This document shows positions 42,464 through 50,506 of a stretch of 64,000 nt of DNA, in pieces (the stretch's first letter is position 1; each line of letters begins with the position of its first letter). The stretch is from Candidatus Zhuqueibacterota bacterium. Lineage in GTDB: Bacteria > Zhuqueibacterota > Zhuqueibacteria > Residuimicrobiales > Krinioviventaceae. The stretch spans positions 1-64,000 of the forward strand of contig JAFGKD010000090.1 in assembly GCA_016928775.1 (NCBI GenBank), read 5' to 3'. A program made the translations under genes and the position numbers. Under the pieces are notes generated by a model. That model was not told the origin of the DNA and made no database searches. It worked only from the letters and a program-made list of their open reading frames with translations.

Positions 42464-44068
42464 ATGACTGATCAATGGAAACAAATAGTAAATTCCGCGG
42501 AGGCGACCAAAGTACTCAAATTGGTCACTTACATCCACGATTTGTGTGATCATGAAGGTGATGTTACCGAGTTTTTGCCGACCATGTTGCATCGACTTGC
42601 GATGCTATTAGATGTGCAAACGGCTGCAGTGACCGTCAAAGATCCGGATGGCGTTCAACGCGTATTGGCTCGCTACGACAGAGGAAAAACGTCTATTGAA
42701 GACAAGTTGCTCCAGGAAATTGGCGTGCAAGTCGCCACAACGCAAAATAAAATCATCGAATCGACGCATAGCAAAAAAATCAAAAATTTGTTAGCCGTTC
42801 CTATTTCAAAATCGAACACGATATTGGGTTCTTTTGTTCTGGCGAATAAATCGAGCGGCGATTTTTCCGAGTATGATGACGTTGTCGTCACCCTTGTTGA
42901 AGTGAATATGGATCATGTCATTTATAACTGGCTTCGTCGTCAGGAGCATCTGCTGGTATCCATAGAAAATGAACTCATTAAAGCGCTGGATGATATTCTC
43001 GATGAGACCGCCGAACAAAGTGAAGCGCTTAATAAAATGATTAAAACCATTCTTGATTCGTTGAATGCGGAGATCGGCTTTATCACCCTGTATGATTCAG
43101 AAAAAGATCGACATTTGCCGGGCGGGAAAATGTTGCGTAGCCCATACCCGATGAGTACGGACGATTACAAGCTGGTTGGCAGTCTCGTTCGCCAGGCAAA
43201 AGAGGAACGAAAAGCTATTATCCAACAGGATCTGCCCAATTCTGAAATCAACAGCATTTTGACGGTGCCAATGTTCGTGAATGGTCTGTTCCTCGGTTCC
43301 ACAGTGCTGATCAACAAGAGAGATCATTCGCATTTCAAAGCGCAGGATTTGCGCCTCGTCGAATCGGTCAACCGAATTATTGATAATTATCTGTTTCAAG
43401 AGGAAAAATTCAAACGATTACGTCAACTCATTGGTTCCGAAGCAAGCAAGGATGTCGAAGAGGCGCTGATGGGACATCGCGCGGATCAAAGTACTGGCCA
43501 GCGTATGGAAATCACCATGTTGTTCGCGGATATTCGGGGCTATAGCCGATTGACAAAAGAAATGGATCCAACGACAGCAGTTCGTATGCTCAACGACTTT
43601 TTTAGCCTCGTCACACCGATTATTATCCAGCACGGTGGCATGGTGGATAAATATGTCGGCGATGAAGTTGTGGCGCTCTTTACGCAATCAACACCATCCG
43701 GCTCACATGAAAAGAATGCGGTTGAAGCGGCTTTGGGCATTCAGGATGAACTGGAAAAAATGAACATTGACTGGGAGGTGACGGGTCGGCCAACGCTCAG
43801 TGTCGGTATCGGTATTCATACCGGCGATGTTGTACTGGGGCAAATTGGGAGCTACGATCGCAAGGATTATACAGCAATCGGTTCCCATATGAACTTTGCG
43901 GCTCGATTGATGTCGGTCGCAGGTCCGCATCAGATCATTATTAGCGATAAAACCTATATCCGCCTCGAGGGCAAGGTCACCGCGCGTCGCATTGGACCTT
44001 TTGAAATAAAAGGATTTGGCAAACACCAGGCTTACCTGGTGGAAGGGCACTCACCAGATCAATTTTAG
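42464..44068 (+). CDS. GAF-GAF-adenylate/guanylate cyclase
   Basis: A 534-residue soluble signalling enzyme. Two GAF-like sensor domains (about 30-165, with LLAVPISKSNTILGSFVLAN, and 185-310, with ILTVPMFVNGLFLGSTVLIN) precede a class III nucleotide cyclase domain (about 345-525). Catalytic features: LFADIRGYSRLTKEMD (metal Asp), VDKYVGDEVVALF (second metal Asp), IGIHTGDVVLGQIGS and NFAARLMSVA with the transition-state Asn and Arg. The substrate is probably ATP, though GTP cannot be excluded. The GAF ligand is unknown. It follows the Ntn-like gene by 14 nt, and the lyxose isomerase gene starts directly after its stop. Confidence 0.9.
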   Translation: MTDQWKQIVNSAEATKVLKLVTYIHDLCDHEGDVTEFLPTMLHRLAMLLDVQTAAVTVKDPDGVQRVLARYDRGKTSIEDKLLQEIGVQVATTQNKIIESTHSKKIKNLLAVPISKSNTILGSFVLANKSSGDFSEYDDVVVTLVEVNMDHVIYNWLRRQEHLLVSIENELIKALDDILDETAEQSEALNKMIKTILDSLNAEIGFITLYDSEKDRHLPGGKMLRSPYPMSTDDYKLVGSLVRQAKEERKAIIQQDLPNSEINSILTVPMFVNGLFLGSTVLINKRDHSHFKAQDLRLVESVNRIIDNYLFQEEKFKRLRQLIGSEASKDVEEALMGHRADQSTGQRMEITMLFADIRGYSRLTKEMDPTTAVRMLNDFFSLVTPIIIQHGGMVDKYVGDEVVALFTQSTPSGSHEKNAVEAALGIQDELEKMNIDWEVTGRPTLSVGIGIHTGDVVLGQIGSYDRKDYTAIGSHMNFAARLMSVAGPHQIIISDKTYIRLEGKVTARRIGPFEIKGFGKHQAYLVEGHSPDQF

Positions 44069-44079
44069 TGGAGCGCTGT

Positions 44080-44643
44080 ATGATCAATCGGGAGCAATAT
44101 ATTCAAGCTCAACAGAAAACAGTGGACTATATGGCGAGGGCGGGAATTGTGCTCACACCAGATGAAGCACAAAATATTGAAGTTGCCGATTTCGGTTTGA
44201 ACCGGTTGCATGAGATAGGGCTTGAAATTGTGGTTTATGTGAACACCGATCGTGTTTGTGCCAAGGAATTGGTGTTATTTCCCGGGCAAATCTGTCCAGA
44301 GCATCGACATCCGCCCGTGCTCGATGAACCCGGCAAGGAGGAAACATTTCGTTGCCGGTGGGGCCAGGTATTTCTCTATATCCCCGGTGAAGCTTCTCCG
44401 CAGCCTGCTGCGTCTTTACCGCGCGACAAAGTCGATACATTCACCGTCTGGCGCGAAATCATTCTTCATCCAGGCGATCAATATACCCTGCAACCCGACA
44501 CCCTGCACTGGTTCCAGGGTGGCCCCGATGGTGCTGTTGTGTCCGAATTTTCAACGACAAGCCGTGACGACGCCGATATATTCACGGATCCGGAAATTCA
44601 TCGCATAACCCATCTCGCCGAATCACCTGCTAAAAATACTTGA
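44080..44643 (+). CDS. D-lyxose ketol-isomerase-like cupin
   Basis: A 187-residue single-cupin sugar isomerase matching the D-lyxose isomerase family (YdaE-like). Metal ligands are visible as CPEHRHPPV (two His), KEETFRC (Glu) and DTLHWFQGG (His). The reaction would interconvert D-lyxose and D-xylulose or related pentoses. The ATG at 44080 has GGAG 6 nt upstream; an in-frame GTG at 44068 overlaps the cyclase stop and lacks one. The csp promoter begins at its stop codon. Link with the cyclase upstream is positional only. Confidence 0.85.
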   Translation: MINREQYIQAQQKTVDYMARAGIVLTPDEAQNIEVADFGLNRLHEIGLEIVVYVNTDRVCAKELVLFPGQICPEHRHPPVLDEPGKEETFRCRWGQVFLYIPGEASPQPAASLPRDKVDTFTVWREIILHPGDQYTLQPDTLHWFQGGPDGAVVSEFSTTSRDDADIFTDPEIHRITHLAESPAKNT

Positions 44644-44668
44644 CAATTGAATACGAATCATCTATATT
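44640..44668 (+). promoter_or_regulatory. Near-consensus sigma70 promoter for the cold-shock gene
   Basis: TTGACA (44640-44645), overlapping the lyxose isomerase stop, and TATATT (44663-44668) are 17 nt apart. The predicted start near 44675 leaves a leader of about 150 nt before the cold-shock ATG, as seen in cspA mRNAs. Confidence 0.7.
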
Positions 44669-44789
44669 TTCTGAGTCAAATTCATTGTGCACCTCTATAT
44701 TGCCTTGGTTACATTTTTTGCTTGTCGGAAAGTACTCCTCGATCGCAAAATGTATAACCAGATATGCGATTTGCGCGAGGCCAGTTTGG

Positions 44790-44808
44790 TGTACGAACCT
44801 TGTACACA
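44790..44808 (+). promoter_or_regulatory. Small hairpin before the cold-shock ribosome-binding site
   Basis: GTGTAC and GTACAC pair around a 7-nt loop, ending 6 nt before the GAAAGGG ribosome-binding site. It could modulate ribosome access in a thermosensitive leader, as in cspA, but this is untested. Confidence 0.4.
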
Positions 44809-44825
44809 AATAGAAAGGGTTCTTT

Positions 44826-45029
44826 ATGGAGCAAGGTACTGTCAAATGGTTTAGCACTGCAAAGGGTTACGGTTTCATCACACGCGAATCGGGGGACGAT
44901 ATTTTTGTGCATTATTCAAGCATTACCGGTGAAGGCTTTCGATCTTTACGAGAAGGAGATAAAGTAGAATTTGAAGTTGAAGAGACGGACAAAGGTCCGC
45001 AGGCCGGACAGGTCAAACAAGTCAAGTAA
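44826..45029 (+). CDS. Cold-shock domain protein (CspA family)
   Basis: A 67-residue nucleic-acid-binding protein made of one OB-fold cold-shock domain. RNP1 is KGYGFITRE and RNP2 is [23 protein letters not shown] is the family signature at the N-terminus. It is full length. It likely acts as an RNA chaperone in the cytoplasm. GAAAGGG lies 5 nt before the ATG. The gene has its own promoter with a long leader and a clear terminator just after the stop, so it is a single-gene unit. Confidence 0.95.
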   Translation: MEQGTVKWFSTAKGYGFITRESGDDIFVHYSSITGEGFRSLREGDKVEFEVEETDKGPQAGQVKQVK

Positions 45030-45032
45030 ATC

Positions 45033-45060
45033 AAGCCCCTCTCAAGAGGGGCTTTTTTGT
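45033..45060 (+). terminator. Rho-independent terminator of the cold-shock gene
   Basis: A 9-bp GC-rich stem (AAGCCCCTC / GAGGGGCTT) with a 4-nt loop is followed by TTTTTTG, starting 3 nt after the stop codon. Confidence 0.9.
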
Positions 45061-45187
45061 TGGTGACAGTAACCATTGATAAAGGGTGAATATCCAAACG
45101 GAAAGCCTCCGATAAACAGCATGCCGCCTAAAACAAGTGTTGATATACAAGCGAAAAAATAGTGTCGATAGAGATATCCACGCTTGA

Positions 45188-46432
45188 TCAGGTTATTTGT
45201 CGACGTTTATAGTGCCGGGCCAATTCCATAAAAATCTCCAAATCGCCCTCGACATCACTCTGTTGACCATCAAAATAAAAAAGACGAATGGGAAAACCAT
45301 TGTGTTCGCGGCTGACGCGGGGATAGACCGCTTCCGTGATAATGCCGTTCATACAGGTGAAGGGGCTGATATCAATGACGCCGGCCGCCCCTTTTTGATG
45401 ATACCAGAGCGCTTTGCCCATGCTCATGACCATCTCGCCGCGCGATCCTTCTCGCGGCAAATAGGGATGGGCTAATTCCAGGATTTGCCGCACATGATGC
45501 GGCTCTTCAAATCCTTGAAAATCTTGCGCAAACAAACTGACAATTTTGTGTTCATCATGCCGCATGACCGCCTGTTTGAGTTTGCAACCGAACATCTGAA
45601 AGGAAAAATGTTTGCCATAACGATCCAGGCGCCAGACCTCTTCATCATTGGTGTACAGCACCCATTCAGCAATGTCAGATACCCAGACAATACCGCCGTG
45701 TTTTTCGATCAAGCGAAACATCTCATTGTTGGAAAAATTGTTATGCCGACAAAAAATTTCTCCGACAACGCCAATGAGCAATTTATCTTGTGATGTGTCC
45801 ACCGGCACGGCACGGAAAGCGTCGCGAATCTGTCTCATAGTGCTGAGAATTTTTTTCATTCGCTCTTTATGCGGCACACTACGCGGTTCGAGCACGGCAC
45901 AGATTTGTCTCAAGGCATCATGGTAAACGCTATCCGTTGCGCCAGGTTCAGTTTCATAGGGTCGAGTGAGCAAAAGTATTTTTCGGATAATGTCCGAAAC
46001 AATCGCTGCGCGCCATCCGGTTCGCACCAGATTGTTGGCTTCATCGCCGATGCCAGCATAGCCATCCGAGCTGGTCGGTGCGGTGAACAGCACATTTTCG
46101 CCGCGAATGTGGTGAAAGACTCTTTTTGCCAATGGCAGATAATGCCCGTAGCGACACGGTCCGTTGGAAGTCGGCAACATAAAGGCAGTTTTATCCGGAT
46201 CATAGTCTGGCAGTTCGGTCACTTTGAGAAAATTACCCAGTGTCACTGCTTCAGGCAGGCATTCATCGCCGGTCAGGTATTGACGCGCCAATTCGTAGGT
46301 GTGAGCATCCCCGGCGGGTGATGGTTGCGCATCTATGCCGATGGAGCGAAACGCAGCGGCCATGCATGCCGAGGCTTCATAGGACATTTGCGGTATATAG
46401 AGTTTGCGTTGCTTTAAAGGAGTACTATTCAT
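45188..46432 (-). CDS. COG3581-like protein of the acyl-CoA dehydratase activase group
   Basis: A 414-residue cytosolic protein with conserved cysteines in GDECLPEA, SNGPCRYGHY and SPFTCMNGII. These match the C-terminal module (COG3581, HgdB-like) found at the end of long activase-type proteins of anaerobes. The cysteines probably bind an Fe-S cluster. In other genomes this module is often part of a single protein of 1,400 residues or so that also carries two ATPase modules and DUF2229; here those parts are a separate gene (1018 residues) with another gene between. It starts 8 nt after the amidotransferase-fold gene. The substrate is unknown. Confidence 0.75.
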   Translation of the reverse strand: MNSTPLKQRKLYIPQMSYEASACMAAAFRSIGIDAQPSPAGDAHTYELARQYLTGDECLPEAVTLGNFLKVTELPDYDPDKTAFMLPTSNGPCRYGHYLPLAKRVFHHIRGENVLFTAPTSSDGYAGIGDEANNLVRTGWRAAIVSDIIRKILLLTRPYETEPGATDSVYHDALRQICAVLEPRSVPHKERMKKILSTMRQIRDAFRAVPVDTSQDKLLIGVVGEIFCRHNNFSNNEMFRLIEKHGGIVWVSDIAEWVLYTNDEEVWRLDRYGKHFSFQMFGCKLKQAVMRHDEHKIVSLFAQDFQGFEEPHHVRQILELAHPYLPREGSRGEMVMSMGKALWYHQKGAAGVIDISPFTCMNGIITEAVYPRVSREHNGFPIRLFYFDGQQSDVEGDLEIFMELARHYKRRQIT

Positions 46433-46440
46433 ATTTTCGT

Positions 46441-47226
46441 CTATTCTTTGCGACAGGCTGTGATGAATGCGCCGAAAATTTTGCTTCGATGCTCAACCGG
46501 CATCCGCTCAGGGTGCCACTGTACGAAAATCCCGAATCGATCACCTGGCAGCTCGAGGGCTTCGATCACACCATCAGGCGCGCGTGCGACAACCTTTAAA
46601 TCTTTTCCCACTATATCAACGGCTTGATGATGATAGGAATTAACATTACATTTCTCCTGGCCAAAAATGGAAAACAAGCGGGAGTCGCTTTTGAGCGTTA
46701 TATCATGTGTTGCGCCCTTTTCATGTCGATGTAAAATCATCTCACCGATCTCGGATGGAATATCCTGAATCAATGAGCCGCCGCGCATGACATTGGTGAA
46801 TTGACAACCGAGACAGATGCCGAGTATGGGTTTTTCGCATTCATCCAACCATACAGTAATCAATCGACTTTCAAACCAAAATCGTTTCGCTGAGAGAGAG
46901 TCCACTGTGGGGTGTGGTTTTTCAGCATAAGCGTGCGGCGGTATGTCCCTGCCGCCAACGAGCACAAGGCCATCAAGAGATTCAATATAATCGACTAATA
47001 TTTTTTCACTACGAACTGGCGGCAATACCACAGGAGTTCCCCCGGCTTCCAGCACAGCGTTAACGTAGCTCATACCCGTACAGAGACGGCCGACAGTGTC
47101 TGGATCTGAATATGTAAAGACGCTCGTAATGCCGACAAGAGGGCGTGACTGTTCACTCGCCCGGCCAGAGTGCAAGAAAAAGAACAAGCAAACAACAGCG
47201 GTCCATTTAAGCGCAAAGTTCTTCAT
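46441..47226 (-). CDS. Exported class I glutamine-amidotransferase-fold hydrolase (C26/PuuD-like)
   Basis: A 261-residue protein of the gamma-glutamyl hydrolase / PuuD family (peptidase C26). The nucleophile is in GICLGCQ (Cys138), and the His-x-Glu of the triad is in QWHPER (His238, Glu240). SLDGLVLVGGRDI and YHHQAVD also fit. Unlike PuuD, it starts with a signal peptide (MKNFALKWTAVVCLFFFLHS, cleavage near RAS), so it should work in the periplasm. PuuD-type enzymes cleave gamma-glutamyl-GABA or similar. It overlaps the 1018-residue activase gene by 4 nt (ATGA) and lies 8 nt before the COG3581-like gene, so it sits inside that operon. Confidence 0.88.
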   Translation of the reverse strand: MKNFALKWTAVVCLFFFLHSGRASEQSRPLVGITSVFTYSDPDTVGRLCTGMSYVNAVLEAGGTPVVLPPVRSEKILVDYIESLDGLVLVGGRDIPPHAYAEKPHPTVDSLSAKRFWFESRLITVWLDECEKPILGICLGCQFTNVMRGGSLIQDIPSEIGEMILHRHEKGATHDITLKSDSRLFSIFGQEKCNVNSYHHQAVDIVGKDLKVVARAPDGVIEALELPGDRFGIFVQWHPERMPVEHRSKIFGAFITACRKE

Positions 47227-50200
47227 TGTTTATTCTCAATAATTTTAGACTTTGCATTTGCGCGCTCGTGCAATGGCGTGCCGCGCAAAAGCCCTTTGCT
47301 TTCCAGATAGGCTTCACACCGCGTCAGGATGCCGGCATCGTTGCTGTGATCGTCGAATTGCAAAGTGAGATAGGGGGCACCAACAGCATCGCGAACAAAA
47401 TGTTTGATATAGGAATCCGGTCCGCATTTAAAATTGGTAAAGTAAATGATATGTAAATTCTGATGTTGACCGACATATGTACAGGCCTGCAATATTTTGC
47501 GTCCGTAATTCCAAAACATGTTTTCATGAATGTCGTGAATATCGATTCCCGCTAACGGCAGAAAATCGAGCGGAATGACATTGACACCGTAGTGATCGCG
47601 CAGCTTGTCCGGCACGTGCAGGTTGATGCCGCCGTCGTAGATATTGTACGGTCTGCCAACAATGACAACAGCCTGCTGATTTTGTGCAGCCAATTGCTGG
47701 TGAATTGCTCGTCCTGCTGTTTCAACGCGCCGGCGGAATTGATCCTGAATTTTATAGGCAAATTCGATAGCCCGATCGCTTTGTTTCTTTGACACCCCTA
47801 ATACTCGCGCAACACGATGCATCTCTCGCTTGATAAAGGTGACACCGTCGCGAAAATAAAGCACCGGTTTGAGCAAGTGATCCGCCTCGCCCTCCGGAAT
47901 CGCGCTACGAATCACCAGGGCTAACGTTTGTCCCCAGGGACAGAGCCACGATTCCTTTTCTGGCGTGTCTGTTTCAGAGTTGATGATTTGCGGCATGAAC
48001 ACATAGTCGACGTTTTTCTTTTGCAGATTGAGGTAATGGCCATGCCCGACGACGATGGGAAAGCAGGGCTCAGCGATGCAAATTTCGCGGCCATCTGCTG
48101 CCACTTTGGTCGTTGTATCATCCGAAATCACCACTTCGGCGCCAATATGCTTAAAGTAGGTTCGCCAGAACGGGAATCGATCATAAAAATACATCGATTT
48201 TGGAATGCCAATACGGAGCCCGAGTCCATCCGGCCCTGGAACGTCTTCGTGCAGCATGTCGTTGTACAATCTGAACAAATCCGGGATGATCGCCTTTTGC
48301 TGAACCTTGCGTTTTTTTCGAAAACGGTGCGAACATTTGTCGCCCCAGTACGATTTTTCTCCCTCGATTGTACATTCCTGTATATCGCAACTGTTTGAGC
48401 ACCCCTTGCAGGTAAATTGGCGAATGGTGATCTCGATTTTGGAGAGATCAAAACCGCGAAATCGAGTGCCTGTTTTGTCTCTTGTTAGTTTTTCTTTTGC
48501 CAGCAGCGCCGCGCCGATGGCGCCGATGACGCCATTGTGCGGTGGGACAACGATGTTTTTTTTCAATACTGTGGCGAACGCTGCTGCGACCGCAGCGTTG
48601 TAGGCGGTGCCGCCCTGAAAATAGATAAAATCGCCAATTTTTCGTCCGCGCACCACTCGGTTGAGATAGTTGTGGACAACAGCGTAAGCCAATCCGGCAC
48701 AAATATCCTCTAATTGTCGCCCCTGCTGGATAAATGCTGTGACATCTTTTTCCATAAAAACCGTGCAGCGTTCGCCAAGGCGAATGGGAGCAGTGGCATT
48801 TAGTGCGAGCTCGGAAAAATCATTTTTGATCGAAATACCGAGTTTACCGGCTTGTTCCTCAAGAAAAGAGCCGGTGCCAGCTGCGCAGGCTTCATTCATG
48901 GCAAAGTCAACAACGATGCCGTTGTCGATGGAAATGAATTTGGAATCTTGACCGCCAATTTCGAAAATTGTATCGACCGGTTCATTAAAAAGAGTTTCGG
49001 CGATGGTGAGTGCGCCGGTCTTGTGCGCGGTAATTTCGTCGTGCACCGCGTCCGCTCCAACCAGTTCACCAATCAATTCCCGCCCTGATCCGGTTGAGCC
49101 GACACCAAGGACTTTAACCTTGTCGCCCCATTTTTTTGACCACAAAGCCAACTCGCGCTGCACGACCTGAACGGGCTTGCCTTCGGTGTTCGTGTAGATT
49201 TCATCGATGACCCGCGCTTGCTCATCCACCAAAACGAGATTGGTGCTCACCGAGCCAATATCGAGTCCGAGATAAGCGCGAATTGCGGTTCTATTTTGGA
49301 TAGGCTCTTCCGCTCGCGGATTCCGATTTTCAAAGCGAACATATTTTGTGTCCAGTTTGATCGAAGAAGGTGCCGGACTTGTTTCAAATTTGTTGGTAGC
49401 CAATTTTTCAAGGCATTTTGGGGTCAAAGGCGCGCCGTTTTGCAGTACGGCACAGCCAATTGCACCGACCACTCTGTGCAGCTCAGGCACGATGAGATCA
49501 TCTTGTTCAAGATTCAAAATCGTGTGCATAGCCTGCACCACGCCGCTATTTGCAGCGACACCACCGACAAACAGGACTGTGGGTTCAAGATGTTTGCCTC
49601 GCAGCACAGTACCCTTATAATTGCGTACCACAGCTTCGCACAGACCGCGAAAAATCGCGCCGGGTGAATAGCCGCGTTGTTGTGCGTGAATCATGTCCGA
49701 CTTTGCAAAAACAGAACACCGGCCGGCGATGTTGGCGCATCCGGTCGCTTGACGCATAATATCGCCGATTTCTTCTACGCTATAATTCATTCGGGACGCC
49801 TGCTGATCGATAAAAGAACCGGTGCCGGCGGCACACTCTCCGTTACGCTGGTAATCCCGGATGTCCAGCTCTTTGGTAGCAGCATCGAACTCGATATGGA
49901 TATAGCGGGACACGTCCCCGCCAATCTCGAGAATGGTTTTGGCAGCGGGTACTAATTCAACGCCACCACGAGCGATGGCTTTGAATTCGTTGATGCAGGG
50001 AGCATTCAGGCGCATGGCGACTAATTTGGCCTGCGATCCAGTGAGGTTTAATTGCACTTTTTGGCCCGGCACCAGATCAAAAAAATCAGCCAGGAGCTGA
50101 GCCGCTGCGCTCATCGGTTGTCCCTGAACTTTTAACGGTTGCGCCGCATACAGCTTAAATTCCCCAAGTGCTTCAGTTTGGTGAGCCGGCTTGAAATCCA

Positions 50201-50279
50201 CTGCCGGGGGCAGCAATGCGGCCAATTTGGCGCTCACCGAGCCGATATCCAATCCAATATGTACAACGTCATGAATCAC
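47223..50279 (-). CDS. Acyl-CoA dehydratase activase-type ATPase (two BcrAD modules plus DUF2229)
   Basis: A 1018-residue protein. Two ASKHA-fold ATPase modules of the BadF/BadG/BcrA/BcrD family occupy about residues 6-290 (GLDIGSVSAKLAALLPP, EIGGDVSRYI, CAAGTGSFIDQQA) and 332-575 (YLGLDIGSVSTNLVLVDE, EIGGQDSKFI, CAAGTGSFLEEQAGKL). Each has the conserved GTGSF cysteine loop that holds a bridging 4Fe-4S cluster in HgdC. A cysteine-rich linker (CKGCSNSCDIQEC) leads to a DUF2229 domain (about 695-900). These proteins use ATP hydrolysis to push low-potential electrons to a partner. The GTG start is preceded by only a weak ribosome-binding site, but a promoter lies upstream. The amidotransferase-fold and COG3581-like genes follow directly. 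Confidence 0.9.
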   Translation of the reverse strand: MIHDVVHIGLDIGSVSAKLAALLPPAVDFKPAHQTEALGEFKLYAAQPLKVQGQPMSAAAQLLADFFDLVPGQKVQLNLTGSQAKLVAMRLNAPCINEFKAIARGGVELVPAAKTILEIGGDVSRYIHIEFDAATKELDIRDYQRNGECAAGTGSFIDQQASRMNYSVEEIGDIMRQATGCANIAGRCSVFAKSDMIHAQQRGYSPGAIFRGLCEAVVRNYKGTVLRGKHLEPTVLFVGGVAANSGVVQAMHTILNLEQDDLIVPELHRVVGAIGCAVLQNGAPLTPKCLEKLATNKFETSPAPSSIKLDTKYVRFENRNPRAEEPIQNRTAIRAYLGLDIGSVSTNLVLVDEQARVIDEIYTNTEGKPVQVVQRELALWSKKWGDKVKVLGVGSTGSGRELIGELVGADAVHDEITAHKTGALTIAETLFNEPVDTIFEIGGQDSKFISIDNGIVVDFAMNEACAAGTGSFLEEQAGKLGISIKNDFSELALNATAPIRLGERCTVFMEKDVTAFIQQGRQLEDICAGLAYAVVHNYLNRVVRGRKIGDFIYFQGGTAYNAAVAAAFATVLKKNIVVPPHNGVIGAIGAALLAKEKLTRDKTGTRFRGFDLSKIEITIRQFTCKGCSNSCDIQECTIEGEKSYWGDKCSHRFRKKRKVQQKAIIPDLFRLYNDMLHEDVPGPDGLGLRIGIPKSMYFYDRFPFWRTYFKHIGAEVVISDDTTTKVAADGREICIAEPCFPIVVGHGHYLNLQKKNVDYVFMPQIINSETDTPEKESWLCPWGQTLALVIRSAIPEGEADHLLKPVLYFRDGVTFIKREMHRVARVLGVSKKQSDRAIEFAYKIQDQFRRRVETAGRAIHQQLAAQNQQAVVIVGRPYNIYDGGINLHVPDKLRDHYGVNVIPLDFLPLAGIDIHDIHENMFWNYGRKILQACTYVGQHQNLHIIYFTNFKCGPDSYIKHFVRDAVGAPYLTLQFDDHSNDAGILTRCEAYLESKGLLRGTPLHERANAKSKIIENKQ

Positions 50280-50311
50280 AGTGTTCTTTCATGATGTAAA
50301 AATTCTGACTT

Positions 50312-50340
50312 AAGATAAGAATTGTACAGGTTTGATTCAA
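50312..50340 (-). promoter_or_regulatory. Possible sigma70-type promoter for the activase operon
   Basis: On the minus strand TTGAAT (50335-50340) and TATCTT (50312-50317) are 17 nt apart, about 33 nt before the GTG start. The -10 box matches at four of six positions. Confidence 0.4.
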
Positions 50341-50426
50341 GGGGATTTGCGCGCGGGTGGCACGATAGCAGATTGAAGCCAATGACGCACTTGGCGCGGC
50401 TCTCAGCAGCATCCCAAAATACTGCC

Positions 50427-50462
50427 ATAGAATCCGTGGCTCAAAAACTTTAGCAAATCCCC
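50427..50462 (-). repeat. Partial third copy of the dispersed repeat
   Basis: Read on the minus strand, this piece has GCTAAAGTTTTTGAGCCACG then GATT, close to the join at 33822-33843 (AGCAAAGTTTATAAGCCACG then GATT). It overlaps the tail of the protease terminator. Only the central 25-30 nt are conserved. Confidence 0.5.
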
Positions 50463-50488
50463 GGCAGCACCAGCAGCTGCCGGGGATT
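50445..50488 (-). terminator. Rho-independent terminator of the subtilase gene
   Basis: A perfect 13-bp stem (AATCCCCGGCAGC / GCTGCCGGGGATT) with a 7-nt loop starts 18 nt past the protease stop. On the minus strand it is followed by TGCTAAAGTTTTT, an interrupted T-run that is itself part of the dispersed repeat. On the plus strand CTCTTTT follows, so it may also work in that direction. Confidence 0.7.
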
Positions 50489-50506
50489 CTCTTTTACGCC
50501 ACAAGA

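Noticed and set aside
45059-45187. Short hydrophobic open frame on the minus strand between the COG3581-like gene and the csp gene
   Set aside because: It reads as a membrane-like peptide, but has no usable start codon or ribosome-binding site and overlaps the csp terminator.
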